From assembly GCA_028292505.1 (NCBI GenBank), contig JAQGMF010000012.1:39435-103434 (forward strand): a stretch of DNA of 64,000 nt, written 5' to 3'. The DNA comes from Rhodocyclales bacterium. GTDB taxonomy: Bacteria; Pseudomonadota; Gammaproteobacteria; Burkholderiales; Rhodocyclaceae. The position numbers were made by a program, and so were the translations under genes. Shown here one piece after another: positions 8,607 through 16,719 of this stretch. Each line of letters begins with the position of its first letter. The first letter of the stretch is position 1. The notes below the pieces were generated by a model. That model worked only from the letters and a program-made list of their open reading frames with translations, had not been told where the DNA came from and searched no databases.

Positions 8607-8900
8607 ATGACCCCGCCCAAGACGCCGTCGGACAAACAACCACAGACCACGAAGCCCAGCGCTGAGGCTGGTGCAGCGGACGTGCCTGAACGTTTTGAAG
8701 ACGCCGTGACGGAACTCGAACAGATCGTCGCCATTATGGAGTCGGGTACGCTATCGCTCGAAGAATCGCTGGCGAGCTTCCAGCGTGGCACCCAACTGCT
8801 GCGCCATTGTCGCGGCGCGCTGGAATCGGCCGAGCAACGCATCCGCGTCCTGCAGGATGGCGAACTGAGCGAGTTGCCCACCGACGCGAATGAAGAATGA
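8607..8900 (+). CDS. xseB: exodeoxyribonuclease VII small subunit
   Basis: Small subunit of exonuclease VII, a cytoplasmic single-strand DNA exonuclease acting with XseA. 97 residues; the core FEDAVTELEQIVAIMESGTL followed by LEESLASFQRGTQLLRHC is diagnostic. The chosen ATG gives the normal family length, while the frame stays open upstream to 8532 without a plausible start. It overlaps ispA by 11 bases and begins the xseB-ispA-dxs cluster known from many proteobacteria. Confidence 0.93.
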   Translation: MTPPKTPSDKQPQTTKPSAEAGAADVPERFEDAVTELEQIVAIMESGTLSLEESLASFQRGTQLLRHCRGALESAEQRIRVLQDGELSELPTDANEE

Positions 8901-9828
8901 ATCGATGCACGATCACATGAATGCCATCAGCATGAAATTCCCGGAATGGATGGCGAACGTGCAGCGCCGTGTGGAGCAGGCGCTCGAACAGCGACTGCCC
9001 GCCGCGCAATTGGTGCCACATCGCCTGCACCAGGCCATGCGCTATGCCACCCTCGGCGGCGGCAAACGCGTGCGGCCCCTGCTCGCTTTCGCCGCCGGCG
9101 AGATGACCGACGCACCGCCGGAAAGGCTCGATGCCATTGCCTGCGCGCTCGAATCCATTCACGTCTATTCGCTAGTGCATGACGATATGCCCTGCATGGA
9201 TGACGATGTCCTGCGTCGCGGCAAACCGACAGTGCATATCCAATACGACCAGGCCACCGCACTGCTGGTCGGCGATGCACTGCAAACGCTGGCCTTCGAG
9301 CAGCTTTCCGCGCCCGGTCTGTTCGATGACAACGGCAAGCAGGTACGCGCCATCGCCATGTTGGCCAGAGCCTCTGGCTCGCGCGGTATGGCCGGCGGCC
9401 AGGCAATCGATCTGGACGCGATCGGCAAATCGATCACGCGTGAAGAACTCGAGTTCATGCACATCCACAAGACCGGCGCGCTGATCCGTGCCGCCGTCAT
9501 GCTCGGCGCCTTGGCCGGAAACCACGAGAGCGCCAGCGATAATGCAACCCTGGAGCGTCTCGATCATTTCGGCAAATGCATCGGCCTGCTCTTCCAGGTC
9601 ATCGACGACATTCTCGATGAAGTCGCCGATACGGCCACGCTGGGCAAGACTGCCGGCAAGGACGCCGCACAGGACAAACCCACTTATGTCAGCATCATCG
9701 GTCTGACGCCTGCCCGCACGCTGGCTCGCGAACTTGCCGAAGAAGCGCACAATACCCTCGCCCCGCTCGGCGCATCTGCGCAACGCCTCAGGGAAATCAC
9801 CGATTACATTGTCAGCCGGCCGTTCTAA
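8890..9828 (+). CDS. ispA: (2E,6E)-farnesyl diphosphate synthase
   Basis: Condenses isopentenyl diphosphate with dimethylallyl and geranyl diphosphate to farnesyl diphosphate, feeding quinone and cell-wall lipid carrier synthesis. About 312 residues; LGGGKRVRPLL, the first aspartate-rich motif DDMPCMDDD (98-106) and the second DDILDEV with KPTY nearby are all present. The start is uncertain: ATG codons at 8890, 8905, 8920 and 8932 are all possible, and the first overlaps xseB by 11 bases. dxs follows after 21 bases. Confidence 0.95.
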   Translation: MKNESMHDHMNAISMKFPEWMANVQRRVEQALEQRLPAAQLVPHRLHQAMRYATLGGGKRVRPLLAFAAGEMTDAPPERLDAIACALESIHVYSLVHDDMPCMDDDVLRRGKPTVHIQYDQATALLVGDALQTLAFEQLSAPGLFDDNGKQVRAIAMLARASGSRGMAGGQAIDLDAIGKSITREELEFMHIHKTGALIRAAVMLGALAGNHESASDNATLERLDHFGKCIGLLFQVIDDILDEVADTATLGKTAGKDAAQDKPTYVSIIGLTPARTLARELAEEAHNTLAPLGASAQRLREITDYIVSRPF

Positions 9829-9849
9829 GCGCCGCTCCCCACGAAAAAT

Positions 9850-11733
9850 ATGTCATCTTCTTCAGCCGTGCCTTCGGTCAGTCCTCTGCTCGACACCATC
9901 AATTCGCCCGCCGAACTGCGACAGCTGGAACGTCGACAACTACCGGTGCTGGCCGAAGAACTGCGCGCCTTCCTGATCGAATCGGTGTCGAAAACCGGTG
10001 GTCATCTTTCGTCGAACCTCGGCACGATCGAGCTGACCATCGCCTTACACTATGTTTTCAACACGCCCGAAGACCGCATCGTCTGGGACGTAGGCCACCA
10101 GACCTATGGCCACAAGGTACTCACCGGCCGGCGCGCGGCCATGTCGACGCTGCGTCAATACAATGGCATATCCGGCTTCCCGCGTCGCAACGAAAGCCAG
10201 TACGACACCTTCGGCACAGCGCACTCTTCCACTTCGATTTCGGCCGCACTTGGCATGGCCGTCGCCGCCAAGCGCAAGGGCGAGGACCGGCGCGCCATCG
10301 CCGTCATCGGCGACGGCGCCATGTCGGCCGGCATGGCCTTCGAAGCACTCAACAATGCCGGCGTCATGGACTCCGATCTGCTCGTGGTGCTCAACGATAA
10401 TGAGATGTCGATCTCGCCGCCTGTCGGAGCGCTGACCAATATTCTGGCGCGACTACTCTCCGGCAGAACCTACAACTTCGCACGCCGCGCCGGCGAAAAA
10501 GTGCTCGGCGTCGCGCCCAGCATGCTGGAACTTGCCAAGCGCGTCGAAGAACATGTCAAAGGCATGGTCACGCCTGGCACGCTGTTCGAAGAATTCGGTT
10601 TCAATTACATCGGCCCCATCGACGGTCACGACCTCGACACGCTGATCGCGACCTTGCAGAACCTGCGCAAACTCAAGGGGCCGCAATTCCTGCACGTCGT
10701 CACCTGCAAGGGGCAAGGCTACAAGCTCGCGGAAGCCGATCCTGTGCTCTATCACGGCGTCGGAAAATTTGATCACAACGCCGGCATCCAGAGCAGCAAG
10801 AGCGCACCGAAACTCACCTATACACAGGTCTTCAGCGATTGGGTATGCGACATGGCCGCGCAGGATGAGCGCCTGGTGGCCATCACCCCGGCGATGCGCG
10901 AGGGCTCGGGTCTGGTGCGCTTCGAGAAAGAATATCCGCAACGCTATTTCGACGTCGGCATCGCTGAACAACACGCGCTAACCTTCGCCGCCGGCATGGC
11001 TTGCGAAGGCATGAAACCGGTTGTGGCGATCTACTCGACCTTCCTGCAGCGCGCCTATGACCAGCTCATCCATGACATCGCCCTGCAGAACCTACCCGTG
11101 ATGTTTGCCATCGATCGCGGTGGTCTGGTCGGTGCCGATGGCGCGACCCATCACGGCGCCTTCGATCTGTCGTACCTGTTATGCATTCCAAATATGGTCA
11201 TCATGGCGCCGGCCGACGAAAACGAGTGTCGCCAGATGCTCTATACCGCTTACAAGCTGGATGCCCCCACCGCAGTACGCTACCCGCGCGGCAGCGGTCT
11301 TGGCGTCACGCCGCAAAAGGAAATGGCCGCGCTGCCGCTCGGCAAGGGAGAAATCCGCCGACACGGCAAACGCGTTGCCCTGTTGGCCTTTGGCAGCATG
11401 CTGGGCAGTGCGCTCGCCGCAGCGGAATCGCTCGACGCGACGGTCGCCAATATGCGCTTCGTCAAACCGATGGATGCCGCTCTCGTGCTGGAACTCGCCA
11501 ACAGCCACGAACTGCTCGTGACCTTAGAAGAAAACGCCATCATCAGCGGCGCGGGCAGCGAGGTGGCGCGCGTACTCGAAGAGGCAGGCATTGCAACGCC
11601 CATCATGCGCATCGGCCTGCCCGATCGCTTCATCGACCATGGCGATCAGCAGCAACTATTGACCGAGATCGGCCTTGAAGCACAGCAGCTCGCCGCGCGC
11701 ATCGCTGAACGACTCCATAGCAAAGAGCAATAA
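9850..11733 (+). CDS. dxs: 1-deoxy-D-xylulose-5-phosphate synthase
   Basis: First enzyme of the MEP isoprenoid pathway: a thiamine diphosphate enzyme joining pyruvate and glyceraldehyde 3-phosphate. 627 residues, the usual length. Signatures include [12 protein letters not shown], the ThDP motif [18 protein letters not shown] (about 154 on), DVGIAEQHA in the pyrimidine-binding domain and a C-terminal transketolase domain with PRG. Together with ispA it supplies C15 precursors. It ends five bases before an inverted repeat in front of folE2. Confidence 0.97.
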   Translation: MSSSSAVPSVSPLLDTINSPAELRQLERRQLPVLAEELRAFLIESVSKTGGHLSSNLGTIELTIALHYVFNTPEDRIVWDVGHQTYGHKVLTGRRAAMSTLRQYNGISGFPRRNESQYDTFGTAHSSTSISAALGMAVAAKRKGEDRRAIAVIGDGAMSAGMAFEALNNAGVMDSDLLVVLNDNEMSISPPVGALTNILARLLSGRTYNFARRAGEKVLGVAPSMLELAKRVEEHVKGMVTPGTLFEEFGFNYIGPIDGHDLDTLIATLQNLRKLKGPQFLHVVTCKGQGYKLAEADPVLYHGVGKFDHNAGIQSSKSAPKLTYTQVFSDWVCDMAAQDERLVAITPAMREGSGLVRFEKEYPQRYFDVGIAEQHALTFAAGMACEGMKPVVAIYSTFLQRAYDQLIHDIALQNLPVMFAIDRGGLVGADGATHHGAFDLSYLLCIPNMVIMAPADENECRQMLYTAYKLDAPTAVRYPRGSGLGVTPQKEMAALPLGKGEIRRHGKRVALLAFGSMLGSALAAAESLDATVANMRFVKPMDAALVLELANSHELLVTLEENAIISGAGSEVARVLEEAGIATPIMRIGLPDRFIDHGDQQQLLTEIGLEAQQLAARIAERLHSKEQ

Positions 11734-11738
11734 ATTCA

Positions 11739-11766
11739 ATAGTTGAGTGTTTTACTCAACTATAAT
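11739..11766 (+). promoter_or_regulatory. IscR type-1-like box overlapping a TATAAT, upstream of folE2
   Basis: A perfect 10-bp inverted repeat, ATAGTTGAGT (11739-11748) and ACTCAACTAT (11754-11763) around GTTTT, overlaps a perfect -10 TATAAT (11761-11766). Compared with the remembered IscR type-1 pattern (ATASYYGACT, RWWWY, AGTCRRSTAT) it differs only at the symmetric C/G in each half. It begins 6 bases after the dxs stop, so it most likely controls folE2. The matching factor is inferred. Confidence 0.55.
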
Positions 11767-11780
11767 AAACTTTTGAATCC

Positions 11781-11795
11781 GGCGGCTTGGCCGCC
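11781..11795 (+). other. GC-rich hairpin in the folE2 leader
   Basis: GGCGGC and GCCGCC form a 6-bp stem with a TTG loop, 19 bases before the folE2 ATG. No T tract follows, so it is not a terminator. The TTG in the loop is an in-frame alternative start for folE2, but it would be buried in the stem. Confidence 0.4.
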
Positions 11796-11813
11796 ATTAG
11801 AAAGCTCGCATTC

Positions 11814-12623
11814 ATGCCCGAAACGCTGTCCCCGCCGGCAACCATGGCCGATGTACAAGGCTCAGAAGACCGCCGCCACATGGCCATCGACAAGGTCGGT
11901 ATCAAAGCCATCCGCCATCCGATCCGCGTCAAGGATCTGAGCGAAGGCATCCAGCACACCATCGCCACCTTCAACATGTACGTCGGCCTGCCCCACAACT
12001 TCAAGGGCACCCACATGTCGCGCTTCGTCGAAATACTCAATGGTCATGAGCGCGAGATTTCTATCGAATCCTTCGAGCCGATGCTGCGCTCCATGGTCCA
12101 GCGCCTCGAAGCCGAGACCGGCCTCATCGAGATGAGCTTCCCCTACTTCATCAACAAGACCGCGCCCGTGTCTGGCGTGCAGAGCTTGCTCGACTATGAG
12201 GTGAAATTCATCGGCGAAATCAAGGCGGGCGGCGCGTATGAGCTGAAAATCTCCATCGTCGTGCCGGTAACGAGCCTGTGCCCCTGTTCAAAGAAAATCT
12301 CCGCCTACGGTGCGCATAACCAACGCTCCCATGTGACAGTGACCGCCTCGCTCAATAGCCATATCTGGCTCGAAGAAATCATCCAGATGGTCGAGTCGCA
12401 AGCCTCATGCGAGTTGTATGGTTTGCTCAAGCGGCCCGACGAGAAATATGTCACCGAGCGCGCTTACGACAATCCGAAATTCGTCGAAGACATGGTGCGC
12501 GATGTTGCGGGCAAGCTCAACGACGAGCCGCGTATCGATGCTTACGTGGTGGAATCGGAGAACTTTGAATCCATTCACAACCATTCGGCATATGCATTGA
12601 TCGAAAACGACAAGCGTCGTTGA
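11814..12623 (+). CDS. folE2: GTP cyclohydrolase FolE2 (type IB)
   Basis: Converts GTP to dihydroneopterin triphosphate, the first step of folate (and queuosine) synthesis. This is the FolE2/COG1469 type, unrelated in sequence to zinc-dependent FolE1. 269 residues; family features are [17 protein letters not shown], the metal-site segment [19 protein letters not shown] and the [17 protein letters not shown]-terminus. ATG 11814 is taken; a TTG at 11787 lies in a hairpin loop and 11844 is another option. FolE2 often replaces FolE1 under metal limitation, which fits the unusual operator in front. Confidence 0.95.
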   Translation: MPETLSPPATMADVQGSEDRRHMAIDKVGIKAIRHPIRVKDLSEGIQHTIATFNMYVGLPHNFKGTHMSRFVEILNGHEREISIESFEPMLRSMVQRLEAETGLIEMSFPYFINKTAPVSGVQSLLDYEVKFIGEIKAGGAYELKISIVVPVTSLCPCSKKISAYGAHNQRSHVTVTASLNSHIWLEEIIQMVESQASCELYGLLKRPDEKYVTERAYDNPKFVEDMVRDVAGKLNDEPRIDAYVVESENFESIHNHSAYALIENDKRR

Positions 12624-12641
12624 TAAGATCATTTGCACCAA

Positions 12642-12675
12642 AACAAAAAGCCCGCATCGCTGCGGGCTTTTTGTT
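12642..12675. terminator. bidirectional intrinsic terminator between folE2 and rpsI
   Basis: AACAAAAAGCCCGCA (12642-12656) pairs perfectly with TGCGGGCTTTTTGTT (12661-12675) around a TCGC loop. The flanking A and T tracts let it end transcription in both directions, fitting the convergent folE2 and rpsI genes. Confidence 0.92.
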
Positions 12676-12694
12676 GAACCGGTTTCTCTGAAGA

Positions 12695-13090
12695 TTAACG
12701 CTTCGAGAATTGCTTGCGACGACGCGCGCCGTGCAAACCGACCTTCTTACGTTCGACTTCACGTGCATCGCGTGTCACGAAACCGGCTTTTTTCAGCGTC
12801 GGCTTCAGCTCAGCATCAAAGTCGATCAGTGCGCGGGTGATACCGTGACGCACCGCACCGGCCTGGCCGGATTCGCCACCGCCGCTCACATTCACTAGAA
12901 TGTCGAAACGATCGACATTCTGCGTCAGCTCCAACGGCTGGCGCACGATCATGCGACCGGTTTCGCGTGAGAAAAACACATCGATCGGCTTACCGTTCAC
13001 GACGATCTTGCCTGAACCAGCCTTGATGAAGACACGGGCTACCGCAGTCTTGCGACGGCCGGTTCCGTAATTATATTGTCCGACGGGCAT
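12695..13090 (-). CDS. rpsI: 30S ribosomal protein S9
   Basis: Component of the 30S subunit head, near the P site. 131 residues. It begins [20 protein letters not shown] and ends in the basic tail [14 protein letters not shown], whose last residues reach toward P-site tRNA. Normal family length. It follows rplM after 15 bases in the universally conserved rplM-rpsI operon and ends at the shared terminator with folE2. Confidence 0.98.
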   Translation of the reverse strand: MPVGQYNYGTGRRKTAVARVFIKAGSGKIVVNGKPIDVFFSRETGRMIVRQPLELTQNVDRFDILVNVSGGGESGQAGAVRHGITRALIDFDAELKPTLKKAGFVTRDAREVERKKVGLHGARRRKQFSKR

Positions 13091-13105
13091 TTATTCGTTC
13101 CTCAC

Positions 13106-13534
13106 TTAGATCTCGAGTGCCTTGGGCTGCTGGGCGCTATGCGGATGGGCGGCACCGCTGTAGCACTTCAGCTTCTTGAGCATGGCGTAACCGAGCGGGC
13201 CCTTGGGCAACATGCCCTTGACGGCCTTCTCCAGCACGCGCTCTGGAAAGCGCTGTTGCAGCTTGGTGAAATTGGTCTCGTAGATACCGCCCGGATACCC
13301 AGTGTGGCGGTAGTACTTTTTGTCTTGTGCCTTGTTGCCAGTCACGCGCAGCTTATCAACATTGACGACGATGATGAAATCGCCGGTATCGACGTGTGGC
13401 GTGTAAATCGGCTTGTGCTTGCCGCGCAGGCGGCGCGCGATCTCGCTAGCGAGACGGCCAAGCACCTTGTCGGCACCGTCAACCACATACCAGTCGTGAA
13501 CGACTTCGTGGGGCTTTGCTGAAAACGTACCCAT
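13106..13534 (-). CDS. rplM: 50S ribosomal protein L13
   Basis: Early-assembling protein of the large ribosomal subunit. 142 residues from ATG 13534, exactly the common L13 length; a TTG two codons upstream is rejected. [17 protein letters not shown] and [11 protein letters not shown] are diagnostic. AAGGAA lies seven bases before the ATG. First gene of rplM-rpsI, with a promoter at 13655-13684 and a hairpin in the leader. Confidence 0.98.
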   Translation of the reverse strand: MGTFSAKPHEVVHDWYVVDGADKVLGRLASEIARRLRGKHKPIYTPHVDTGDFIIVVNVDKLRVTGNKAQDKKYYRHTGYPGGIYETNFTKLQQRFPERVLEKAVKGMLPKGPLGYAMLKKLKCYSGAAHPHSAQQPKALEI

Positions 13535-13558
13535 CTTCAAGTTCCTTTACTTCATTTA

Positions 13559-13573
13559 GCTTCCTTGGGAAGC
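13559..13573 (-). promoter_or_regulatory. hairpin in the rplM leader
   Basis: GCTTCC and GGAAGC form a 6-bp stem with a 3-base loop, about 25 bases upstream of the L13 start. On the plus strand it is followed by CTTTTTATT, so it could also end stray plus-strand transcripts. L13 operons are often autoregulated through their leaders; that role here is inferred. Confidence 0.4.
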
Positions 13574-13654
13574 CTTTTTATTGTGGCTTGGAGCTCGACC
13601 CGGATTTCAAACCAATCCTGATCATCTAATACCGCTCAAAGCGGAAAGCCGGCG

Positions 13655-13684
13655 ATTGTACGTGGACAATGACCAGAGTGTCAA
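13655..13684 (-). promoter_or_regulatory. sigma-70 promoter of rplM-rpsI
   Basis: On the minus strand a perfect TTGACA (13684-13679) is followed by an 18-base spacer and TACAAT (13660-13655). It is about 120 bases upstream of rplM, just past the terminator of the candidate small RNA, as expected for a strong ribosomal protein promoter. Confidence 0.85.
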
Positions 13685-13723
13685 AACCTTTATATGGGGA
13701 GCGTGAAGCACAAAAGTAACGAG

Positions 13724-13753
13724 CAAAAAAAACGCAGCTCGGTTGGAGCTGCG
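13724..13753 (-). terminator. intrinsic terminator of the candidate small RNA
   Basis: On the minus strand CGCAGCTC, loop CAACC, GAGCTGCG and a run of eight T make a textbook Rho-independent terminator. It separates the upstream transcript from the rplM promoter. Confidence 0.88.
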
Positions 13754-13857
13754 CCAAGTCCACACCAAAGGAGGAGGGTGGAGGAGACACTGGTTGGAGG
13801 AGCACGATCACAAATTCACTGAATCATTCAGTCTGATCGCGAACATTCCTCACACGC
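13724..13857 (-). ncRNA. candidate small RNA with three CUCCUCC anti-Shine-Dalgarno motifs
   Basis: No gene covers this stretch, yet the minus strand has a complete transcription unit of about 130 nt. Promoter: TTGCGT (13891-13886), 17-base spacer, CATAAT (13868-13863). 5' part: a two-tier stem, CGATCA/TGATCG enclosing ACTGAA/TTCAGT. Middle: CUCCUCC at 13802-13796, 13786-13780 and 13776-13770, one of them in the loop of a small CACC/GGTG stem. 3' end: the terminator CGCAGCTC/GAGCTGCG plus eight T. CUCCUCC is complementary to ribosome binding sites. It may belong to the Rfam 'Betaproteobacteria toxic small RNA' type, which I recall but could not check. Confidence 0.7.
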
Positions 13858-13862
13858 TTCAA

Positions 13863-13891
13863 ATTATGGCCATCTGCATGGTGCAACGCAA
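13863..13891 (-). promoter_or_regulatory. sigma-70-like promoter of the candidate small RNA
   Basis: TTGCGT (13891-13886) and CATAAT (13868-13863) with an optimal 17-base spacer. The predicted start is at about 13857, which puts the terminator some 105-135 nt downstream. Confidence 0.55.
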
Positions 13892-14762
13892 GAACTTTAG
13901 GAGTCGATGTGCTCAAATGTTTCTATATGCCGATAAATTATTCTTATAAAACCATAAGCCACAGAATTCATTGGAATTATTTGCCGCAATTCTGTGTTCT
14001 AAAATTGTCGTGATTTGTCTAATCTCTCAATTGAGAAGCACCAAATCATCCAATGCCCGAGGCGATGCTGCATTGCAGCACAAAACAGCTTGTTGGCGCA
14101 TCTTTAGATCGCTTTAAAGACTAAAGCAATTTGCGGCAGGGTGCGCGTTTTAGCCCAAATGGGCAGGTAATAGCGGGGGCTAGGCAGTGCCTCAAACTCG
14201 CGGGGTAGCTAGTTCGGCGTCTTTAGCCGTCACCGAAGGACGCGGACGACGCACGTTGGCGGGATTAAGTAAGCCTTGATAAACGGCGTCAGCTTGACAA
14301 TCGAGACACTGCCGCGATGCCAAGGTGCACAACATGGCGTCATGGTCGCCATAGGGGCGACATCTATGTAATGCGGGCCACGCTGCCCGCCAGCTTCATG
14401 TGAAGAACCTTCAACCCGAACGCGGCACCGAGTTCTTGCAGTGTCGGCGTGCCTGTTCAACGCACATTCAGCGCCTGAAAGAGAAGCCGCCACTCATGCA
14501 GCAAGCATGTATTGGTGGCTACATCAGCGCGACGAATTCAAACGCGATTCTTCGTAAAGTGCCAGGAGACCATAGGTTCTTCCGCGACGTTGCAAAACAT
14601 CGAGCATGGCTTGTGTCCACGGACGTGAGACAGCCATACGGCAATTCGTCGGGATTTGTGGGGTGACGATAGTCTTGCAGGAAATTTTGCTCGTTTTCAT
14701 GGCCTGGCTTTCCAATTCGATACATGGGAATGACAATGTCTTTTTTGACTACGGACTACTGA
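13892..14762. other. 870-base region without a recognisable gene
   Basis: AT-richer than its surroundings in the first part, with several palindromes: CACAGAATT/AATTCTGTG (13960-13968 and 13988-13996), TCTCAATTGAGA (14025-14036), GCTTTA/TAAAGC near 14110-14130 and GCCCA-AA-TGGGC near 14155. Open frames near 14230-14493 (minus) and 14524-14736 (minus) have no family resemblance that I recognise. It may be the residue of a lost mobile element or hold further RNA genes. Confidence 0.5.
14524..14700 (-). CDS. small hypothetical protein downstream of lexA (doubtful)
   Basis: 58 codons starting MKTSKISCKTIVTPQIP and ending LALYEESRLNSSR. A GGAAAG lies about ten bases before the ATG at 14700. It is on the same strand as lexA, about 60 bases downstream of it. 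No known domain is recognised and the frame could be chance or a gene fragment. Confidence 0.25.
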   Translation of the reverse strand: MKTSKISCKTIVTPQIPTNCRMAVSRPWTQAMLDVLQRRGRTYGLLALYEESRLNSSR

Positions 14763-15368
14763 TCAGGAAAAACCGAAGTCGTTGCGGATCAAGCCCACCA
14801 CCAGCCCTTCGATAGTCAAAATCTGGCGTCGGGGGTCGACGACGATGGGCTCCATGCTTTTGTTCTCGGGCAGCAATTCGACCAGCCCCTTGCGGCGCCG
14901 CAGGCGCTTGACCGTTACTTCATCATCAATGCGGGCGACGATGATCTGCCCATCGCGAACTTCAGACGTGCGGTGCACGGCAAGCAGATCGCCCTCCAGA
15001 ATGCCGATATCGATCATCGACAAGCCACGAACGCGCAATAGAAAGTCGGCGCGCGGCTCGAACATCGCCGGGTCCACACGCACGCGCTTGTCGATGCTGC
15101 TTTCGGAGAGAATCGGCGAACCCGCTGCGACCCGCCCTACGACTGGCAGACCAAGAGATTCGGTCAGGCGGATACCACGCGATGAGCCGGCCTCCAGGAG
15201 GATGACGCCCTTCTTGGCGAGCGCCTTGAGATGGGCTTCCGCAGCATTGGGAGAGGCAAAGCCGAAGGCCGTGCATATCTCGACGCGTGTGGGCGGCGCG
15301 CCGTACTCTTCCAACGTGGCGCGAATGAAGTCCAGGATTTCCTGCTGCCGGGGAGTGAGATCGTCCAT
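14763..15368 (-). CDS. lexA: SOS repressor LexA
   Basis: Repressor of the SOS regulon and self-cleaving serine protease (RecA-stimulated). 201 residues from ATG 15368 ([12 protein letters not shown], the usual family beginning); a TTG three codons upstream is less likely. Winged-helix DNA-binding domain at 1-65, cleavage site Ala82-Gly83 in VAAGSPIL, catalytic Ser117 (RGLSM) and Lys154 (TVKRL). A SOS box lies just upstream, indicating autoregulation. LexA of this length with RGLSM fits betaproteobacteria. Confidence 0.96.
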   Translation of the reverse strand: MDDLTPRQQEILDFIRATLEEYGAPPTRVEICTAFGFASPNAAEAHLKALAKKGVILLEAGSSRGIRLTESLGLPVVGRVAAGSPILSESSIDKRVRVDPAMFEPRADFLLRVRGLSMIDIGILEGDLLAVHRTSEVRDGQIIVARIDDEVTVKRLRRRKGLVELLPENKSMEPIVVDPRRQILTIEGLVVGLIRNDFGFS

Positions 15369-15391
15369 GTGTGCCAACCATTTTTCGATAA

Positions 15392-15407
15392 CTGTGTTTA
15401 TATACAG
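15392..15407. promoter_or_regulatory. SOS (LexA) box upstream of lexA
   Basis: CTGT, eight bases (GTTTATAT), ACAG: a full match to the canonical CTGT-N8-ACAG operator, centred about 32 bases from the lexA ATG. It is flanked by TTTTTCGAT (15381-15389) and ATCGAAAAA (15411-15419), an inverted repeat offset by half a base from the box centre. Confidence 0.9.
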
Positions 15408-15435
15408 TAAATCGAAAAATCACAAGCAGATTCTT

Positions 15436-15906
15436 TCAGGACGAGCGTTCGCATGCCGTTCCCGCCAAACGAACTTCGGCCACCCCCTTGCGAGCCAGGG
15501 CGTCGGCGCGCTCGTTCTCGGGATGCCCTGCGTGTCCCTTTACCCACAGCCATTGCACTTTGTGGGCAGCCGCCAATTCGTCGAGGCGACGCCACAGGTC
15601 TTCGTTCTTCACCGGCTGCTTGTCTGCGGTTTTCCAGCCGCGCTTTTTCCAGCTGTGAATCCATTCAGAGATGCCCTTCTGCACGTATTGCGAATCCGTA
15701 TGGACGCGCACGCTGACAGGTCGCTTGAGTGCCGCCAGGCCGCGAATCACGGCCATCATCTCCATGCGGTTATTGGTAGTCTGCGGCTCGCCACCCCACA
15801 GTTCCTTTTCGGTGTCACCGATGCGCAGGATGGCGCCCCAGCCGCCAGGGCCGGGGTTACCGCTACATGCACCGTCAGTGAAGATATCTACGGTCTCGCT
15901 TGTCAT
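15436..15906 (-). CDS. rnhA: ribonuclease HI
   Basis: Degrades the RNA strand of RNA-DNA hybrids (R-loops, primers). 156 residues. It begins [20 protein letters not shown], with the catalytic acidic residues in FTDGA, RMEMMAV, HTDSQ and ERADALAR. The open frame continues 138 codons upstream, but that part is the antisense shadow of the methyltransferase. An in-frame ATG at 15918 is a possible alternative start. It follows the methyltransferase by 56 bases. Confidence 0.96.
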   Translation of the reverse strand: MTSETVDIFTDGACSGNPGPGGWGAILRIGDTEKELWGGEPQTTNNRMEMMAVIRGLAALKRPVSVRVHTDSQYVQKGISEWIHSWKKRGWKTADKQPVKNEDLWRRLDELAAAHKVQWLWVKGHAGHPENERADALARKGVAEVRLAGTACERSS

Positions 15907-15962
15907 AATTGCTCTCATCCCCCGGGAGGGCCGAATTGTAGGCGAGATCGCGAAGAGGACGG

Positions 15963-16691
15963 CTATCGCCCCTTCGATGTTGTTTCGCCACGTCGTGACA
16001 CGGGCGCCATGGCCTTTTTTGGCCGCGTGCGGGTGCGCCAGTCGGGCATGATCAGGCGCATACCACGCACGCGCTTGACTGCTTGCAGAATGTAGGCGCC
16101 GCCGGCGAAATGCCACCAACGGTCGCCTGCCGCATCCATGAAGGACCAGCGTCGCAACCAGGCCTCGGATGAAACCGGTGGTGCGTAGCAGCCGAAAGCG
16201 CCGGCATGCGTCTCGAAACTCAACAAGGTGAGCCAATCCTTGAGACGCGGTACGGAGAAATACTGGCCCTGCCATGGCAGCGCGCCGAGATTGCCGGAGA
16301 AGGAACGACGTAGTCCCCACAGGCTGTAAGGATTGAAGCCGGCGATGACGACGCTGCCCTCGGGCACCAATACGCGCTCGACCTCACGCAACAGTTGATG
16401 CGGATGAGGCGCGAATTCGAGGACGTGCGGCAGCACGACCAGGTCCAGGCTTTGTGTCGCGAACGGCAGTTCTTCGGGATCGCACATCACGTCGGAAGGT
16501 CGCGTGCCACTGCAATGCAGGCGATGCGGCATGCGGTTGCCGCGCAGAAAGTCCTGCTTGGGCAGACCGATCTGTACGGCGTTATAACCGAAGATGTCGG
16601 CCACCAGCTGGTCGAACTTGCGCTGTTCCCAGGCCAGCAAGTATTGCCCGCGTGGGGTATCGAACCACTCTTCAAAACCAGGAATTGACAT
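15963..16691 (-). CDS. class I SAM-dependent methyltransferase (YafS-like)
   Basis: 242 residues; methyltransferase type 11-like fold with a diverged glycine-rich region, the acidic [21 protein letters not shown] motif and [21 protein letters not shown] after it. Gene order gloB (divergent)-methyltransferase-rnhA matches E. coli gloB-yafS-rnhA, so it is probably the YafS homologue, whose substrate is not established. The C-terminus is rich in Arg and Lys. Its ATG at 16691 abuts the open frame of gloB on the other strand. Confidence 0.88.
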   Translation of the reverse strand: MSIPGFEEWFDTPRGQYLLAWEQRKFDQLVADIFGYNAVQIGLPKQDFLRGNRMPHRLHCSGTRPSDVMCDPEELPFATQSLDLVVLPHVLEFAPHPHQLLREVERVLVPEGSVVIAGFNPYSLWGLRRSFSGNLGALPWQGQYFSVPRLKDWLTLLSFETHAGAFGCYAPPVSSEAWLRRWSFMDAAGDRWWHFAGGAYILQAVKRVRGMRLIMPDWRTRTRPKKAMAPVSRRGETTSKGR

Positions 16692-16719
16692 GCCGATTCA
16701 TGCGCCGAAAATGTCGATC

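Noticed and set aside
13910..13936. GCCGATAA at 13929-13936 as a second FliA promoter
   Set aside because: The only TCAAA upstream is 8 bases away instead of 11-12, and no gene or RNA follows on the plus strand.
14230..14493. 87-residue minus-strand frame as a transposase fragment
   Set aside because: It contains no recognisable transposase motif and no terminal repeats are present; left as unexplained sequence.
15907..16320. 138-codon N-terminal extension of rnhA
   Set aside because: It is the antisense-frame overlap with the methyltransferase gene; RNase HI starts at its normal residue from ATG 15906.
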